Assembly: GCA_947478955.1 (NCBI GenBank)
Contig: CANJXJ010000011.1
Location: 1 to 40,620 of the forward strand
Length of the DNA stretch: 40,620 nucleotides
From: Alphaproteobacteria bacterium
Lineage (GTDB): Bacteria > Pseudomonadota > Alphaproteobacteria > Paracaedibacterales > CAITNM01
Direction of reading: 5' to 3'
The notes under the pieces were generated by a model that made no database searches, had not been told where the DNA came from, and saw nothing but the letters and a program-made list of their open reading frames with translations. Position 1 is the stretch's first letter; every line of letters starts with the position of its first letter. This document shows, in pieces, positions 30,967 through 40,201 of the stretch. Position numbers and translations under genes: made by a program.

Positions 30967-33894
30967 TTATTCAGCGCCTCGACCGCCCACGCGCGGGCCA
31001 TTATGTTTTACAAAAAAGGCTAACATAGCATGTTGAAGTAAAAAGGTTCTGCCTCTTGCTCCGGTTCCACACCTACCGACATGCATTCTCATAAACTCTG
31101 CCGCATTTTCTTTTATAAGATCCAAAGTACTTTTCTCTCCCCCCGTTATAGCTCCACCTCTTTCCTCAATTACATAGTATTGATAAAGATTTCTTACCAT
31201 CATCATGGTATTAAATAGCCTTTGATTAGCAATTCTTATATCTTCTGAACCGCCAGAGCTTGCTTGAGTAACAGTGTAGTTAATCCCCCCACTCACCCCA
31301 TATTCACTAAACCAGTCTTTTAATTTTTGTTGATTCGTTGCATCTACTGCAACACTAATAGGAATATTAATCTCAGAAAATGCCTTTACTAAAACAGCCT
31401 GCATGTTATCCCGCCATTCTTCTAAAAAGGGCGGCTTATCATTAAACTGCCCAAAATCAAATGCAGAGACCGTTCCATCCATTTCAACTTCAGTCACTTT
31501 AAACATAGGAGTAATTTCTGGTTTTCTACAAGGCAAACTTGTCCCATAGGTCATAATTTCTTCTGCTGCAGTATAACCTGATGCTTCTCGGGCATAATAA
31601 TATCTAAAAGCCCTAATTAATTTTAGGCGATTTTCTATCACCTCAAGTAATTCAGGTGCTGCCAGTCGAGCAACAACAGGTACCACTGGAACGGGAACTG
31701 GAGCAGCATAACGAGGAACTAAAGGAGGTCGTGGCCTGTCATCCACAACTGGAGCAACATAACGAGGAACTAAAGGAGGTCGTGGTATGGCACCCGCTTG
31801 GAGGCGAAAACGTTCTGCTTCTACGCGCTCTCGTTCTGCGGCTAAGCGTTCTTGTGCTGCTCGCGCAATTTCTGCTTGCCGTAGGCGTTCCGCCTCTCGT
31901 ACTTGTTGTTCTTCAAGCTCTCGTGCTTGTGCAGCTAAGAGTTCTTCTGCTGCTCGCTCAATTTCCGCTAATCGCTGACGTTCGCGTTCTGCTGCTGCTT
32001 CTTCTTCTGCTGCCATCAACTCTCTCAAATTCTGTTTGATCGTCATAGAATTTAGATCTCGACCTTTCAAAAACTCCTCTACCGGTACATAATTTTGACC
32101 TAATTCATACTGGGTATATAAATTTAATAATTCTGGTTTGTATTCATATAAGAAATTGCTTTGGTAAACTGGTTTAGCAGTCAAAAACGAACACAGAACC
32201 CTCACATCTGCAGAAAATGAGAATTTATATTGCCTAGCCATTTCTTCCACATCTCCTTGCAGCTGAACAACATCTCTAAGCGCTTGATGCTGCGCATCAC
32301 GAAGTGGACCAGGCGCTGAATGCCACGAAACCAGCTCTCCAATGTCATCGGCAACGCTTGCCTCTACCGTTGATTCTGGCGTTGTTTTTAAATATGCAAT
32401 TAATGCATCTAAACGTTCAAAATATGGGGCATACAAAGCAATGCAGCGTGCTTGATAATTTTTAAAGAATGGTAAAACTTTATTTTGGTCAAGCCGCGAT
32501 TTTCTCAGGGCACTTACTACCTTACCCCGATTTTCTTCAGAAATAGATTCAAAATGCTTCAAGGTATTACCACTTACTGAATTTGCAGATCCAGGATTTG
32601 GATAAAGTAGGGCATTTTTAACTGCTCCTATTCGATCATTAAGCTCATGTTGAATCCGCTTTAAACTATCTTGAATAGCAAAAACTACTGGCTTTGCCAG
32701 CAGGTGCTCGTCTTTTTCATAATCGAAATATCCTGCTGTACGCACTGCCACAGGATCAGGAACTTCATCTTCTGCAAGTAATGCGCGAAGCCGTTCCTCC
32801 AACGCTTCAAGATCAAATAGTCCTATTTTCCTTCGTTGGGTAACAACTATATCTCTTACAAATAATTTCAAACATTTAATTATTTGCCTTTGCCTGTCTG
32901 GATTGATTTGAATAGCTTCGATGCTTACCTTCAAAAACTTTCCTAATAAGGGTAGTGATATTTCCCCACGAACATTTACTTCAACGCATTTAAATCTCTC
33001 GTCTATGATGACATCTTCAATTACAGGTAAACTAAACTGTATTGAGTAAGCTCTAATAGCTTCTATAAAATGGGCTAAAATCTTGCGTTGAAAACGATAT
33101 CTATCTGGCCCATCCTGAAGATTAGGAGCACAAGAGGTCACAAAAGCTCGGTATCCTGGAAGTAATTGATCTACATTGCCCTCATAAATTTCGCCTTGCA
33201 AAAGTTTTACAAAAACAGCTCTAATCGCGGGGCTATCATACTGAAGATAATTTCTATTAGAGTTTTTTACTTTATTTAACAGGGTAGGATATGCAGGATC
33301 GATATAGTTTCTTAGCCTTAGAAGAGCATTGTATTCTGCTGCTATACTTGCTTTTTCTGGATCGTTTTTAACTTCATTCAACCCAAATAAATCAACAGTG
33401 TATTGCCTCACTACAGCAGATGGATCAGTAACACCGTTATTTACCTCAGCAGTAAACCCTCTTAAATGTTGCTGTTCATAAACTTTTGTGGGATTCGCAC
33501 AACTAGTGACATCAAATTGACTTTCCGGCCTTAGATTACGCCCTAAGTTATGCGCCATTCCTTTAAAAATATCAGCTTCTGAAGGAGTCATCGGAACACT
33601 AACAACACCTTGATCAAAACCAATCCCCAAGCCAACTGCTATCCCTAAACTTCCAAAAAAAGCGATACGATCGGTTTGCGGACATATAGCGCCTGTATTT
33701 TCTCCACGCAGTTCCTCTTGGCAGAGTTGAAATATTCCAACGGCATCCCATTGAGAGCCGCCCTTTGCTGCTTTTATTAATTCTGCGTTCATTACGCGAA
33801 AATTCTTAACACCCCGATGGTCTAATGGAACCATTTCAGTTGCAGCATATAAAGAAAAAATTGTAAAAATTGCTATATATAAAGATTTAATCAT
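30967..33894 (-). CDS. Large exported protein of unknown function with coiled-coil and Pro-rich linker
   Basis: The 975 residues start with a signal peptide (IKSLYIAIFTIFSLYAA). Residues about 20-615 are a long, mainly helical region without a family I recognise. At about 620-690 lies a charged coiled coil of Glu/Arg/Ala (AERERQRLAEIERAAEELL), then a proline linker with a doubled phrase (RPPLVPRYVAPVV, RPPLVPRYAAPVP) at about 695-735. A C-terminal domain (about 745-975) contains the segment SVAVDATNQQKLKDWFSEYG. It is probably periplasmic or surface-located. It has no cysteine-rich or catalytic signature that I can identify. The gene is monocistronic, divergent from the peptide-binding protein gene. 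Confidence 0.75.
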   Translation of the reverse strand: MIKSLYIAIFTIFSLYAATEMVPLDHRGVKNFRVMNAELIKAAKGGSQWDAVGIFQLCQEELRGENTGAICPQTDRIAFFGSLGIAVGLGIGFDQGVVSVPMTPSEADIFKGMAHNLGRNLRPESQFDVTSCANPTKVYEQQHLRGFTAEVNNGVTDPSAVVRQYTVDLFGLNEVKNDPEKASIAAEYNALLRLRNYIDPAYPTLLNKVKNSNRNYLQYDSPAIRAVFVKLLQGEIYEGNVDQLLPGYRAFVTSCAPNLQDGPDRYRFQRKILAHFIEAIRAYSIQFSLPVIEDVIIDERFKCVEVNVRGEISLPLLGKFLKVSIEAIQINPDRQRQIIKCLKLFVRDIVVTQRRKIGLFDLEALEERLRALLAEDEVPDPVAVRTAGYFDYEKDEHLLAKPVVFAIQDSLKRIQHELNDRIGAVKNALLYPNPGSANSVSGNTLKHFESISEENRGKVVSALRKSRLDQNKVLPFFKNYQARCIALYAPYFERLDALIAYLKTTPESTVEASVADDIGELVSWHSAPGPLRDAQHQALRDVVQLQGDVEEMARQYKFSFSADVRVLCSFLTAKPVYQSNFLYEYKPELLNLYTQYELGQNYVPVEEFLKGRDLNSMTIKQNLRELMAAEEEAAAERERQRLAEIERAAEELLAAQARELEEQQVREAERLRQAEIARAAQERLAAERERVEAERFRLQAGAIPRPPLVPRYVAPVVDDRPRPPLVPRYAAPVPVPVVPVVARLAAPELLEVIENRLKLIRAFRYYYAREASGYTAAEEIMTYGTSLPCRKPEITPMFKVTEVEMDGTVSAFDFGQFNDKPPFLEEWRDNMQAVLVKAFSEINIPISVAVDATNQQKLKDWFSEYGVSGGINYTVTQASSGGSEDIRIANQRLFNTMMMVRNLYQYYVIEERGGAITGGEKSTLDLIKENAAEFMRMHVGRCGTGARGRTFLLQHAMLAFFVKHNGPRVGGRGAE

Positions 33895-34142
33895 TAAGAC
33901 AGACTTTCATTACTAAGCAAATTTACCTGTTAGAATAATAACATAAAATAGCTTAATAATTATATAAAAAATGTTAGTTAAAGTATTTTAAACTTAGTGG
34001 GGCTACAGCAAAAATTTTTAAGGATAACCCAAGCTCGCTAACTTGAACTGGAAATGTTTACGGCTGAAATGAAAAATTAACCCATGACATTAGTATTCTA
34101 AATCGCTATAACTGGGTCACAGTTTTTAATAATGTAAAAAAG

Positions 34143-36014
34143 ATGTTTCGCTTTCTCTTTATAATTACCACCGCATTTTTTCTAACCTTAAGTGCTGAAA
34201 AAACCCACGCAATCACTCGCTTTGGCCAACCAATGTACCCTCAAGGCTTTTCCAATTTTTCTTATGTGAACGTGAATGCTCACAAAGGCGGGACACTGCG
34301 CCTAAGTACTATTGGTACGTTTGATACCGCTAACCCGCATGCGATTAAAGGCACAAAGGCTGAAGGTGTTATTAACTTATGTTTTGATGCGTTGACTTAT
34401 AGAAACGCAGAAGAACCATTCACTCTGTATGGATTAATTGCGGAATATATTGAGATAGCTCCTGATAACAGTCAGGTTACCTATTACATTAACCCAAATG
34501 CTAAATTCCATGATGGCACCCCGATTACCGCGAAAGATGTCAAATTCACCTATGAGTATTTAGCTGAACAAGGCGCCCCGGTTTATAGAAACTATTATGG
34601 TAAAATTGAAAAGATTGAAATTATAGACCCGCTTACCGTTCGCCTTACTCTTAAAAAAAGTGAAGATGGCACCTATAATCCTGAGTTGCCATTTAATCTT
34701 TCATTGATGCGCCCGTTGCCACAGCATATTTTAGAAGGCAAAGAATTGGCTTCATTCAGCTTTGATGTTTTCTTAGGATCAGGTCCTTACAAAATTGAAA
34801 AAATAGACCAAGGTCGCAGTATTACCTACGTTAAGGCCGATAACTATTGGGCTAAAGATCTAGGCGTAACAAAGGGTATGAATAATTTTGAGCGTATCCG
34901 TATTGATTACTACAAAACGACTCAAGCGCAATTCCAAGGGTTTACAGCTGGCGAATTTGATGCGTTTTTTGAAACAAATCCTAGCAATTGGGAAACCGGC
35001 TATGATTTCCCAGCAATCAAAGATGGCAGAGTTATACGAGTTGATAGGTCCCACCAAAAATCGGTGCTTGTGCGATCTCTTTTATACAACATGAAGCGTC
35101 CTATTTTTACTGATTGGCGTGTCCGTAAAGCATTATCTTTAGCTTTTGACTTTGATACCTTAAATAAGATGATTTTCTCAAGCTCTATGCAACCAATGGA
35201 TAGCTTATTTGCCAACACATATCTTGCTCACAAAGGCCCAGCCAGTGATGGAGAAGCAAAAGCCCTAGAGCCATACAAGGCACAAATTCCCGCCGAGCTT
35301 TATGAATCAATGATTCAAACCGGGTTTAACCCAGCACGTACAAAAGGTGACGGCGACCAACGAGATAATTTAGAAAAAGCAGGAAAACTACTAGATGATG
35401 CAGGCTGGAAAATTGTAAATGGAGTCCGTACGAATAGTAAGGGTGAACCTTTGAAAATTGAGCTGATGTATAAGGATACCAAGCTTGAAAAGATTGTTCT
35501 CTCCTTTAAGGAAAGCCTGCGTAAACTTGGGGTAGAACTGGTTATTCGGATTATGGATAATGCTCAATACGAAACCAGAATTGATGATCGTGATTTCGAT
35601 ATGATCATTCATGCCAATGCCAATAGTCTGTCTCCTGGTGCTGAACAGATATTTTACTACTCCCAAAAAATGGCAGATGTAAAAGGCAGCAGCAATTATG
35701 GAGGATTAAAAGACCCAATCGCTGAGCAGCTTGCTATAAGTCTTGCTGATGCAAAGACCCCTGAAGAATTGACTTCAAGAGTGCATACCCTGGATCGCTA
35801 TATGATGAATATGTATTATTTTGTGCCGATGTTCTTTGACAATACCAACCGTTTTGCTTACTGGGCAGGTAACTTGGCGTTTCCTGAAATCAATCCAAAA
35901 GTTGGCACGAATGTGATGGCTTATGGGTGGAAACCTGAAAGTGTGGAAGCTCCAGCTGATGCATCGGTGGGTGTTATGGGTAGGGTTAAGGCCTTTATAA
36001 AGTCTATATTTTAG
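34143..36014 (+). CDS. Extracellular oligopeptide/solute-binding protein (YejA-like, SBP_bac_5)
   Basis: The 623 residues begin with a signal peptide (FLFIITTAFFLTLSAEKTHA). The family 5 pattern follows: HKGGTLRLSTIGTFDTANPH, FHDGTPITAKDVKFTYEYL, FLGSGPYKIEKIDQGRSITY and RVRKALSLAFDFDTLNKMIF. Length and the GQPMYPQGFSNFSYVN start fit YejA-like receptors, which feed peptides or microcin-like compounds to YejBEF. None of the permease or ATPase genes is adjacent, so partners must lie elsewhere. A palindromic repeat follows the stop. The ATG is preceded by AAAAAAG. Confidence 0.9.
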   Translation: MFRFLFIITTAFFLTLSAEKTHAITRFGQPMYPQGFSNFSYVNVNAHKGGTLRLSTIGTFDTANPHAIKGTKAEGVINLCFDALTYRNAEEPFTLYGLIAEYIEIAPDNSQVTYYINPNAKFHDGTPITAKDVKFTYEYLAEQGAPVYRNYYGKIEKIEIIDPLTVRLTLKKSEDGTYNPELPFNLSLMRPLPQHILEGKELASFSFDVFLGSGPYKIEKIDQGRSITYVKADNYWAKDLGVTKGMNNFERIRIDYYKTTQAQFQGFTAGEFDAFFETNPSNWETGYDFPAIKDGRVIRVDRSHQKSVLVRSLLYNMKRPIFTDWRVRKALSLAFDFDTLNKMIFSSSMQPMDSLFANTYLAHKGPASDGEAKALEPYKAQIPAELYESMIQTGFNPARTKGDGDQRDNLEKAGKLLDDAGWKIVNGVRTNSKGEPLKIELMYKDTKLEKIVLSFKESLRKLGVELVIRIMDNAQYETRIDDRDFDMIIHANANSLSPGAEQIFYYSQKMADVKGSSNYGGLKDPIAEQLAISLADAKTPEELTSRVHTLDRYMMNMYYFVPMFFDNTNRFAYWAGNLAFPEINPKVGTNVMAYGWKPESVEAPADASVGVMGRVKAFIKSIF

Positions 36015-36037
36015 GCGACGAATTGTCTCTTTCTACC

Positions 36038-36103
36038 GTCACGCCCGCACGGGAGAGAATCCAGAAGTTTAGAGAGCTGGATCTCCGCCTGGGCGGGGAT
36101 GAC
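36038..36103. repeat. Palindromic intergenic repeat
   Basis: GTCACGCCCGCACGGGAG and GGATCTCCGCCTGGGCGGGG flank a TTTAGAGAGC spacer and end in ATGACA. The same family of short element appears at 20769, 37448, 40084 and 40161. It may terminate the binding-protein transcript. Confidence 0.55.
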
Positions 36104-36105
36104 AG

Positions 36106-36606
36106 GTGTCGATTGTCTTTCCTTCTTATGATCAAGATCCACTCATGCGATTAGCCCTATACCAACCAGAGATCCCGCAAAATGCTGGCACCTTAATTAG
36201 GCTAGGTGCATGTATGGGTGTACCTATTGATATTATTGAACCCACCGGTTTTGTATGGAACGATAAACACCTAAAGCGTGCTGGCATGGACTATGTTGAT
36301 TTAGCCAATGTCGAGCGTTACGAGAACTGGGAGACTTACCATAACCTATACTCAGATCAGCGCATTGTCTTACTTGATACAAAAGCTGATATCCTTTTTT
36401 GGGATTTCGTCTTTCAACCCAATGACATACTGATGATTGGTCGTGAAAGTTCAGGGGTGCCTGAAGATGTATATCAGTCCATACCAAACCGAGTAAGAAT
36501 CCCTATGTTACCCAACCGGCGCTCCTTGAATATGGCAATTGCGGGTGCTATGGTGCTGTCAGAGAGTTTACGCCAGGTTCCCGGTGATTCCCCCCATTTA
36601 CGCTGA
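36106..36606 (+). CDS. trmL: tRNA (cytidine/uridine-34 2'-O)-methyltransferase TrmL
   Basis: This SPOUT methyltransferase has its trefoil-knot motifs complete: RLALYQPEIPQNAGTLIRLG, LMIGRESSGVPEDVY and IPMLPNRRSLNMAIAGAMVL. TrmL 2'-O-methylates the wobble base of two leucine tRNAs. The frame opens at GTG 36106, at the edge of a palindromic repeat; the family start (MxIALYxPEIPxNxG) fits ATG 36145 better, giving 153 residues. Neither has a clear ribosome site. The hemF start overlaps its end. Confidence 0.93.
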   Translation: MSIVFPSYDQDPLMRLALYQPEIPQNAGTLIRLGACMGVPIDIIEPTGFVWNDKHLKRAGMDYVDLANVERYENWETYHNLYSDQRIVLLDTKADILFWDFVFQPNDILMIGRESSGVPEDVYQSIPNRVRIPMLPNRRSLNMAIAGAMVLSESLRQVPGDSPHLR

Positions 36607-37441
36607 CCAAATTCATCATTGGTATTTGGATTTACAACACCAGATTTGCCAATCATTAGAAGCTATCGAACAAGAATCATTAGCTCTTGATATATATCAA
36701 GAATGGCAACCGCAGCAGTTTGAAAAACGACCATGGGATTATGCCCAATCTGGCGGTGGACAAATGCACATTTTGCAACATGGCCGCGTATTTGAAAAAG
36801 CCGGGGTGAATGTTTCGTGTGTTTGGGGCGAGTTTGCTAAAGAATTTGCCGCCAAAATTCCAGGTGCTGCTGATGATCCAAGGTTTTGGGCTTGCGGAAT
36901 ATCGTTAGTGATTCATCCCCGAAACCCGTATGTGCCAATTGTGCACATGAACACGCGCCACATTGTGACAACAAAATCATGGTTTGGTGGCGGATCAGAT
37001 TTGACACCTTCGATTCCCTATGATGCAGATACCCAAATCTTTCATCAAGCTTTTAAGGAATGCTGTGATGATTTTGACCCAACCTATTATCCCAAATTCA
37101 AGGCAGGTTGTGATGAATATTTCTATCTACCCCACCGTAAAGAAATGCGTGGCGTTGGGGGGATTTTTTATGATTACCACAATACAGGCAATTTTGAAGT
37201 TGATAGCGCATTTAACCAAAGTGTTGGTAAGACATTTTTAAAAACCTACCCACCTATTGTTAGGCGCCGCATGGCACAAGCTTGGGGCACCAAGGAGGTG
37301 CAAAAGCTACAGCATAAGCGAGGCCGGTATGTTGAGTTTAACTTAATCCATGACCGTGGCACTCAGTTTGGCTTAAAAACTGGTGGTAACATCGATGCGA
37401 TTTTAATGTCGCTACCGCCTACCGCAAGTTGGGCTGCTTAG
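36584..37441 (+). CDS. hemF: Oxygen-dependent coproporphyrinogen III oxidase
   Basis: From GTG 36584 the protein is 285 residues, the normal family length. The signatures are all there: GGGQMHILQHGRVFEKAGVN, PYVPIVHMNTRHIV, SWFGGGSDLTPSIPYD, RGVGGIFYDYHN, and RGRYVEFNLIHDRGTQFGL near the end. HemF oxidatively decarboxylates coproporphyrinogen III to protoporphyrinogen IX using O2, so this organism makes heme aerobically. The frame reaches TTG 36539 inside trmL, but GTG 36584 (just after CCAGG) fits the N-terminus and overlaps trmL by 23 bases. A palindromic repeat that could act as a terminator follows after 10 bases. Confidence 0.95.
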   Translation: MIPPIYADQIHHWYLDLQHQICQSLEAIEQESLALDIYQEWQPQQFEKRPWDYAQSGGGQMHILQHGRVFEKAGVNVSCVWGEFAKEFAAKIPGAADDPRFWACGISLVIHPRNPYVPIVHMNTRHIVTTKSWFGGGSDLTPSIPYDADTQIFHQAFKECCDDFDPTYYPKFKAGCDEYFYLPHRKEMRGVGGIFYDYHNTGNFEVDSAFNQSVGKTFLKTYPPIVRRRMAQAWGTKEVQKLQHKRGRYVEFNLIHDRGTQFGLKTGGNIDAILMSLPPTASWAA

Positions 37442-37447
37442 GAATCA

Positions 37448-37475
37448 TTGGATCCCCGCCTTCGCGGGGATGACA
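37448..37475. repeat. Short palindromic repeat, possible terminator of hemF
   Basis: ATCCCCGC (37452-37459), loop CTTC and GCGGGGAT (37464-37471), flanked by TTGG and GACA. It is the shortest member of the dispersed family in this window. No T-run follows. Confidence 0.6.
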
Positions 37476-37483
37476 ATGAAATG

Positions 37484-37527
37484 CTTCAATTCCTAAAAAC
37501 GAATGAAAAACTTCAATTCCTAAAAAC
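37484..37527. repeat. Direct repeat of 17 bases
   Basis: CTTCAATTCCTAAAAAC occurs twice, at 37484-37500 and 37511-37527, in the gap after hemF. Meaning unknown. Confidence 0.6.
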
Positions 37528-37544
37528 TAGGGGAATCTCCACTA

Positions 37545-39920
37545 TTAGTCATCTGAATCAGAACCTGTTGATGACCGACTGCTACTATAACCATGGCTGG
37601 AATGAGGGGAACAATGAGTTCCTTCTTTCCCGTGGTGGCCTCTATCTGATATCTTTACTTTAACAATCGCTAGTGCTGTTCTTCCTCGACCATCGCTAAC
37701 TTGGTATTTAAAGCGATCTTCACCTATAAAATTATGATGGGGTACATAGGTAAACTTTCCATCTGTACCGATGTGAATAGCCCCGTGAGTGGCTTGAGTT
37801 TCGATGCCATAGGTTAATAGATCTCCAACAGCATGAATTGCTGACGGTAATTTCCCTATAATATTTATATTCTTTTTACCCTCAACTATCCCATTTTGTG
37901 CTTTTAGGGGGGCGCGGACAGGAGAAGGACAGGAAGAACGATCGGAATCACTAGCGGAAAAATCATCGCTCGAATCATCACTAGAATCATCACTAGGTAC
38001 AGGTGTCCTAGGAACTGGCTTAAGAGAACCATCTTTTACTTTTATTCTAACAATAGCTGTATCCTTTCCTCCATTACCATCATCAACTAGATACATGAAT
38101 TCGTCTGTACCAATAAAATCATGAACTGGTTTATAGACAAAGCTTCCATCTGTCGATACCGTAACTAAACCATTGGCTGCACCAGTATTTATTTTATAAG
38201 TTAAGGTATCACCATCAGCATCGTCTGCTTTAGGCAATTTACCTGCAATGTCTTTGTTTTTTTTACCTTCCACGATTCCGTTATGCGCTACTGGTGGAGT
38301 ATTTACATGAATAACAGTTATTTTCATTGTAGCAGTTGCCGTTCCACCATTGCCATCTTCAACTTCGTAGGTAAATGTGTCGGGGCCCACAAAATTATAT
38401 GTTGGTCTGTAGACAAACTTTCCATCAGCAGCAACGGTTACCAGACCACCCGCAGCAGCAGTCTTCAATTTATAAGTTAATGGGCCAGCGTCAACATCAG
38501 TTGCTACTGGTACGCTACCCGTTATATCCTTATTTTTTTCACCAGAGGCGCTTCCATCTATTGCTACTGGAGGAGCGTTAACATGAGCAACATTTATTGT
38601 AATGGTGGCAGTAGTTTCTTCGTATCCATCGCTCACCTTATAGGTAAAGCTATCAGTGCCATGATACTTAGCAGTGGGCGTGTACGTATAACTGCCGTCG
38701 GGGCGAACCACAACCGTACCATGGGCAGCCTGATTCCCTAGGCTATATATTAGCGGATCCCCCTCAGCATCAGTTGCTACTAATTGTTTTGAAAAGATCT
38801 TATCTTGTATAGCAGTAACGGTTTCACTCGTTGCGACGGGAGGAGTATTTACAAAATGTATTTTTCTAACAGTATGGTTATAGTAATCTGCTACAAAAAT
38901 ATTTCCTCGACTATCCATTGTAATCCCCCATGGAAGATAGAATCTAGCACGCGCTGCGGGCCCATCAACAGATCCATGAGCCCCTGCAAGGCCTGCAATA
39001 GTAGATACTGCACGACTTGCAATATTAATCCTTCGAATAGTATAGTTATTAGCATCTGTTACAAAAATATAGTCGCCAGCAACTACTAATCCGAATGGAC
39101 TGTGAAAACTGGCGTCCAGGCCAATCCCATCGTCTGAACCAGGCTTGCCCGCCCGCCCCGCAACAGTAGAAACTACACCTGCTGCTGTAATTTTTCTAAT
39201 TAGGTGATTTTGTGAGTCTGCTATATAAAAGCCACCATCAGGGGCAAGCGCAATTCCCGACGGATGCTCAAATCTAGCGTCTGTGCCCAATCCATTTGTA
39301 TGCCCCTTTGCCCCAATTAGTCCTGCAAATGTAGAAACTACTCCATCTTTAATTTTTCGTATCGCATGATTTCCTGAATCAACAACATAAACAGTGCCAT
39401 CTGCCGTAACCACTGTTCCAAAAGGACGACGAAATGTAGCTATATCTATAGGTCCATCCAAGCCGCCCTTAACACCTGCTAATCCTGCGATGGTAGAAAT
39501 TTCACCTGTAGCTGCCATCATTTTTCGTACCATATGATTACCCGAGTCTGTTATGTAACGGTTTCCAAGTGCATCAATTGTTATGCCAAAAGGACTAGAA
39601 AAACTGGCCGCCCTACGCGCCCCATTTTTGTTTCCCGGGCTTCCTGTTCCCGCAAGGGTTGTAACCGCTCCATCTGTCGTCATTTGTCGTATCTCATGGT
39701 TACCCCCATCAACAATAAAAAGTGTGTCATTTCCATCAATTGCCATGTCGCTAGGGTGAAAAAATCTGGCAGATGTCGTTGTTGAATCTGTAGGTCCTGG
39801 ACTTCCAACAGCTCCTGCAATGGTATCTACCCAGTAATGCTCAGCGGCATTAATAGGGGATGGTAGGCAAAGAGTTATAACTATGTACCACCTTAAGCTA
39901 TTATATTTTTTCATCGCCAT
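37545..39920 (-). CDS. Secreted six-bladed NHL-propeller protein with Ig-like repeats
   Basis: The 791 residues have a signal peptide ending near SPINAA. Six NHL blades follow (about 30-355), each of the form ARFxxPxGIAxDxxGxxYVADxxNHxIRKI with STIAG between. Three bacterial Ig/cadherin-like modules of about 92 residues follow (each with DGxFVYxPxxxFxGxDxFTYxVxDG). Then comes an acidic linker (SDDSSDDSSDDFSASDSD), a fourth module, and a Ser/Asp/His tail. Such modules form rigid stalks, and NHL propellers bind proteins or ligands. No sortase, barrel or type I secretion end was found, although the acidic tail is suggestive of RTX-like export. ATG 39914 is an alternative start. Likely adhesin or surface receptor. 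Confidence 0.85.
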   Translation of the reverse strand: MAMKKYNSLRWYIVITLCLPSPINAAEHYWVDTIAGAVGSPGPTDSTTTSARFFHPSDMAIDGNDTLFIVDGGNHEIRQMTTDGAVTTLAGTGSPGNKNGARRAASFSSPFGITIDALGNRYITDSGNHMVRKMMAATGEISTIAGLAGVKGGLDGPIDIATFRRPFGTVVTADGTVYVVDSGNHAIRKIKDGVVSTFAGLIGAKGHTNGLGTDARFEHPSGIALAPDGGFYIADSQNHLIRKITAAGVVSTVAGRAGKPGSDDGIGLDASFHSPFGLVVAGDYIFVTDANNYTIRRINIASRAVSTIAGLAGAHGSVDGPAARARFYLPWGITMDSRGNIFVADYYNHTVRKIHFVNTPPVATSETVTAIQDKIFSKQLVATDAEGDPLIYSLGNQAAHGTVVVRPDGSYTYTPTAKYHGTDSFTYKVSDGYEETTATITINVAHVNAPPVAIDGSASGEKNKDITGSVPVATDVDAGPLTYKLKTAAAGGLVTVAADGKFVYRPTYNFVGPDTFTYEVEDGNGGTATATMKITVIHVNTPPVAHNGIVEGKKNKDIAGKLPKADDADGDTLTYKINTGAANGLVTVSTDGSFVYKPVHDFIGTDEFMYLVDDGNGGKDTAIVRIKVKDGSLKPVPRTPVPSDDSSDDSSDDFSASDSDRSSCPSPVRAPLKAQNGIVEGKKNINIIGKLPSAIHAVGDLLTYGIETQATHGAIHIGTDGKFTYVPHHNFIGEDRFKYQVSDGRGRTALAIVKVKISDRGHHGKEGTHCSPHSSHGYSSSRSSTGSDSDD

Positions 39921-40083
39921 CTCGCAATTTTTAAAGTTCCGTGTGGAGTATTGCGCAATATAGTTAATATTTTATTGCCAAACTAAATATTTTTATTTTT
40001 TTGATATGATTTTTTCATCGATTAGCTGTCATAAGAGGACAGCGAAGTGGCTATGCCCTACCATAACGATTGATGTTACTGAC

Positions 40084-40117
40084 TGGATTGCCGCGGGCTT
40101 ACAGGGCTCGCAATGAC
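40084..40117. repeat. Palindromic repeat of the TGGATTGCC type
   Basis: The element begins TGGATTGCCGCGGGC and ends GGCTCGCAATGAC. It has the paired-end look of dispersed elements common in intracellular Alphaproteobacteria. Confidence 0.5.
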
Positions 40118-40160
40118 GACCTTCTTTCTTGCATTCTCTCTCCTCCTACTTCTACTCTTT

Positions 40161-40188
40161 GTCATTCCGGCTTGATCCCCGGATCCAG
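40161..40188. repeat. Palindromic repeat of the GTCATTCCGG type
   Basis: GTCATTCCGG, then CTTGATCCCCGGATCCAG; the inner part CCGGCTTGA-CC resembles the end of each tandem-array unit that follows. Confidence 0.5.
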
Positions 40189-40201
40189 AAATTATAGATA
40201 T

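Larger units (their letters stand above)
39921..40201. other. Non-coding edge region with hairpins and repeat fragments
   Basis: No ORF here has coding character. It holds a palindrome ATTGCGCAAT near 39950 and a 6-base hairpin GCTGTC/GACAGC (40025-40043). Two dispersed-repeat pieces (40084-40117 and 40161-40188) lead into the tandem array. The upstream part must contain the promoter of the NHL protein gene; none was found with confidence. Confidence 0.5.

Noticed and set aside
31656-32039. 127-codon plus-strand ORF
   Set aside because: It is the antisense of the Glu/Arg coiled coil of the 975-residue protein.
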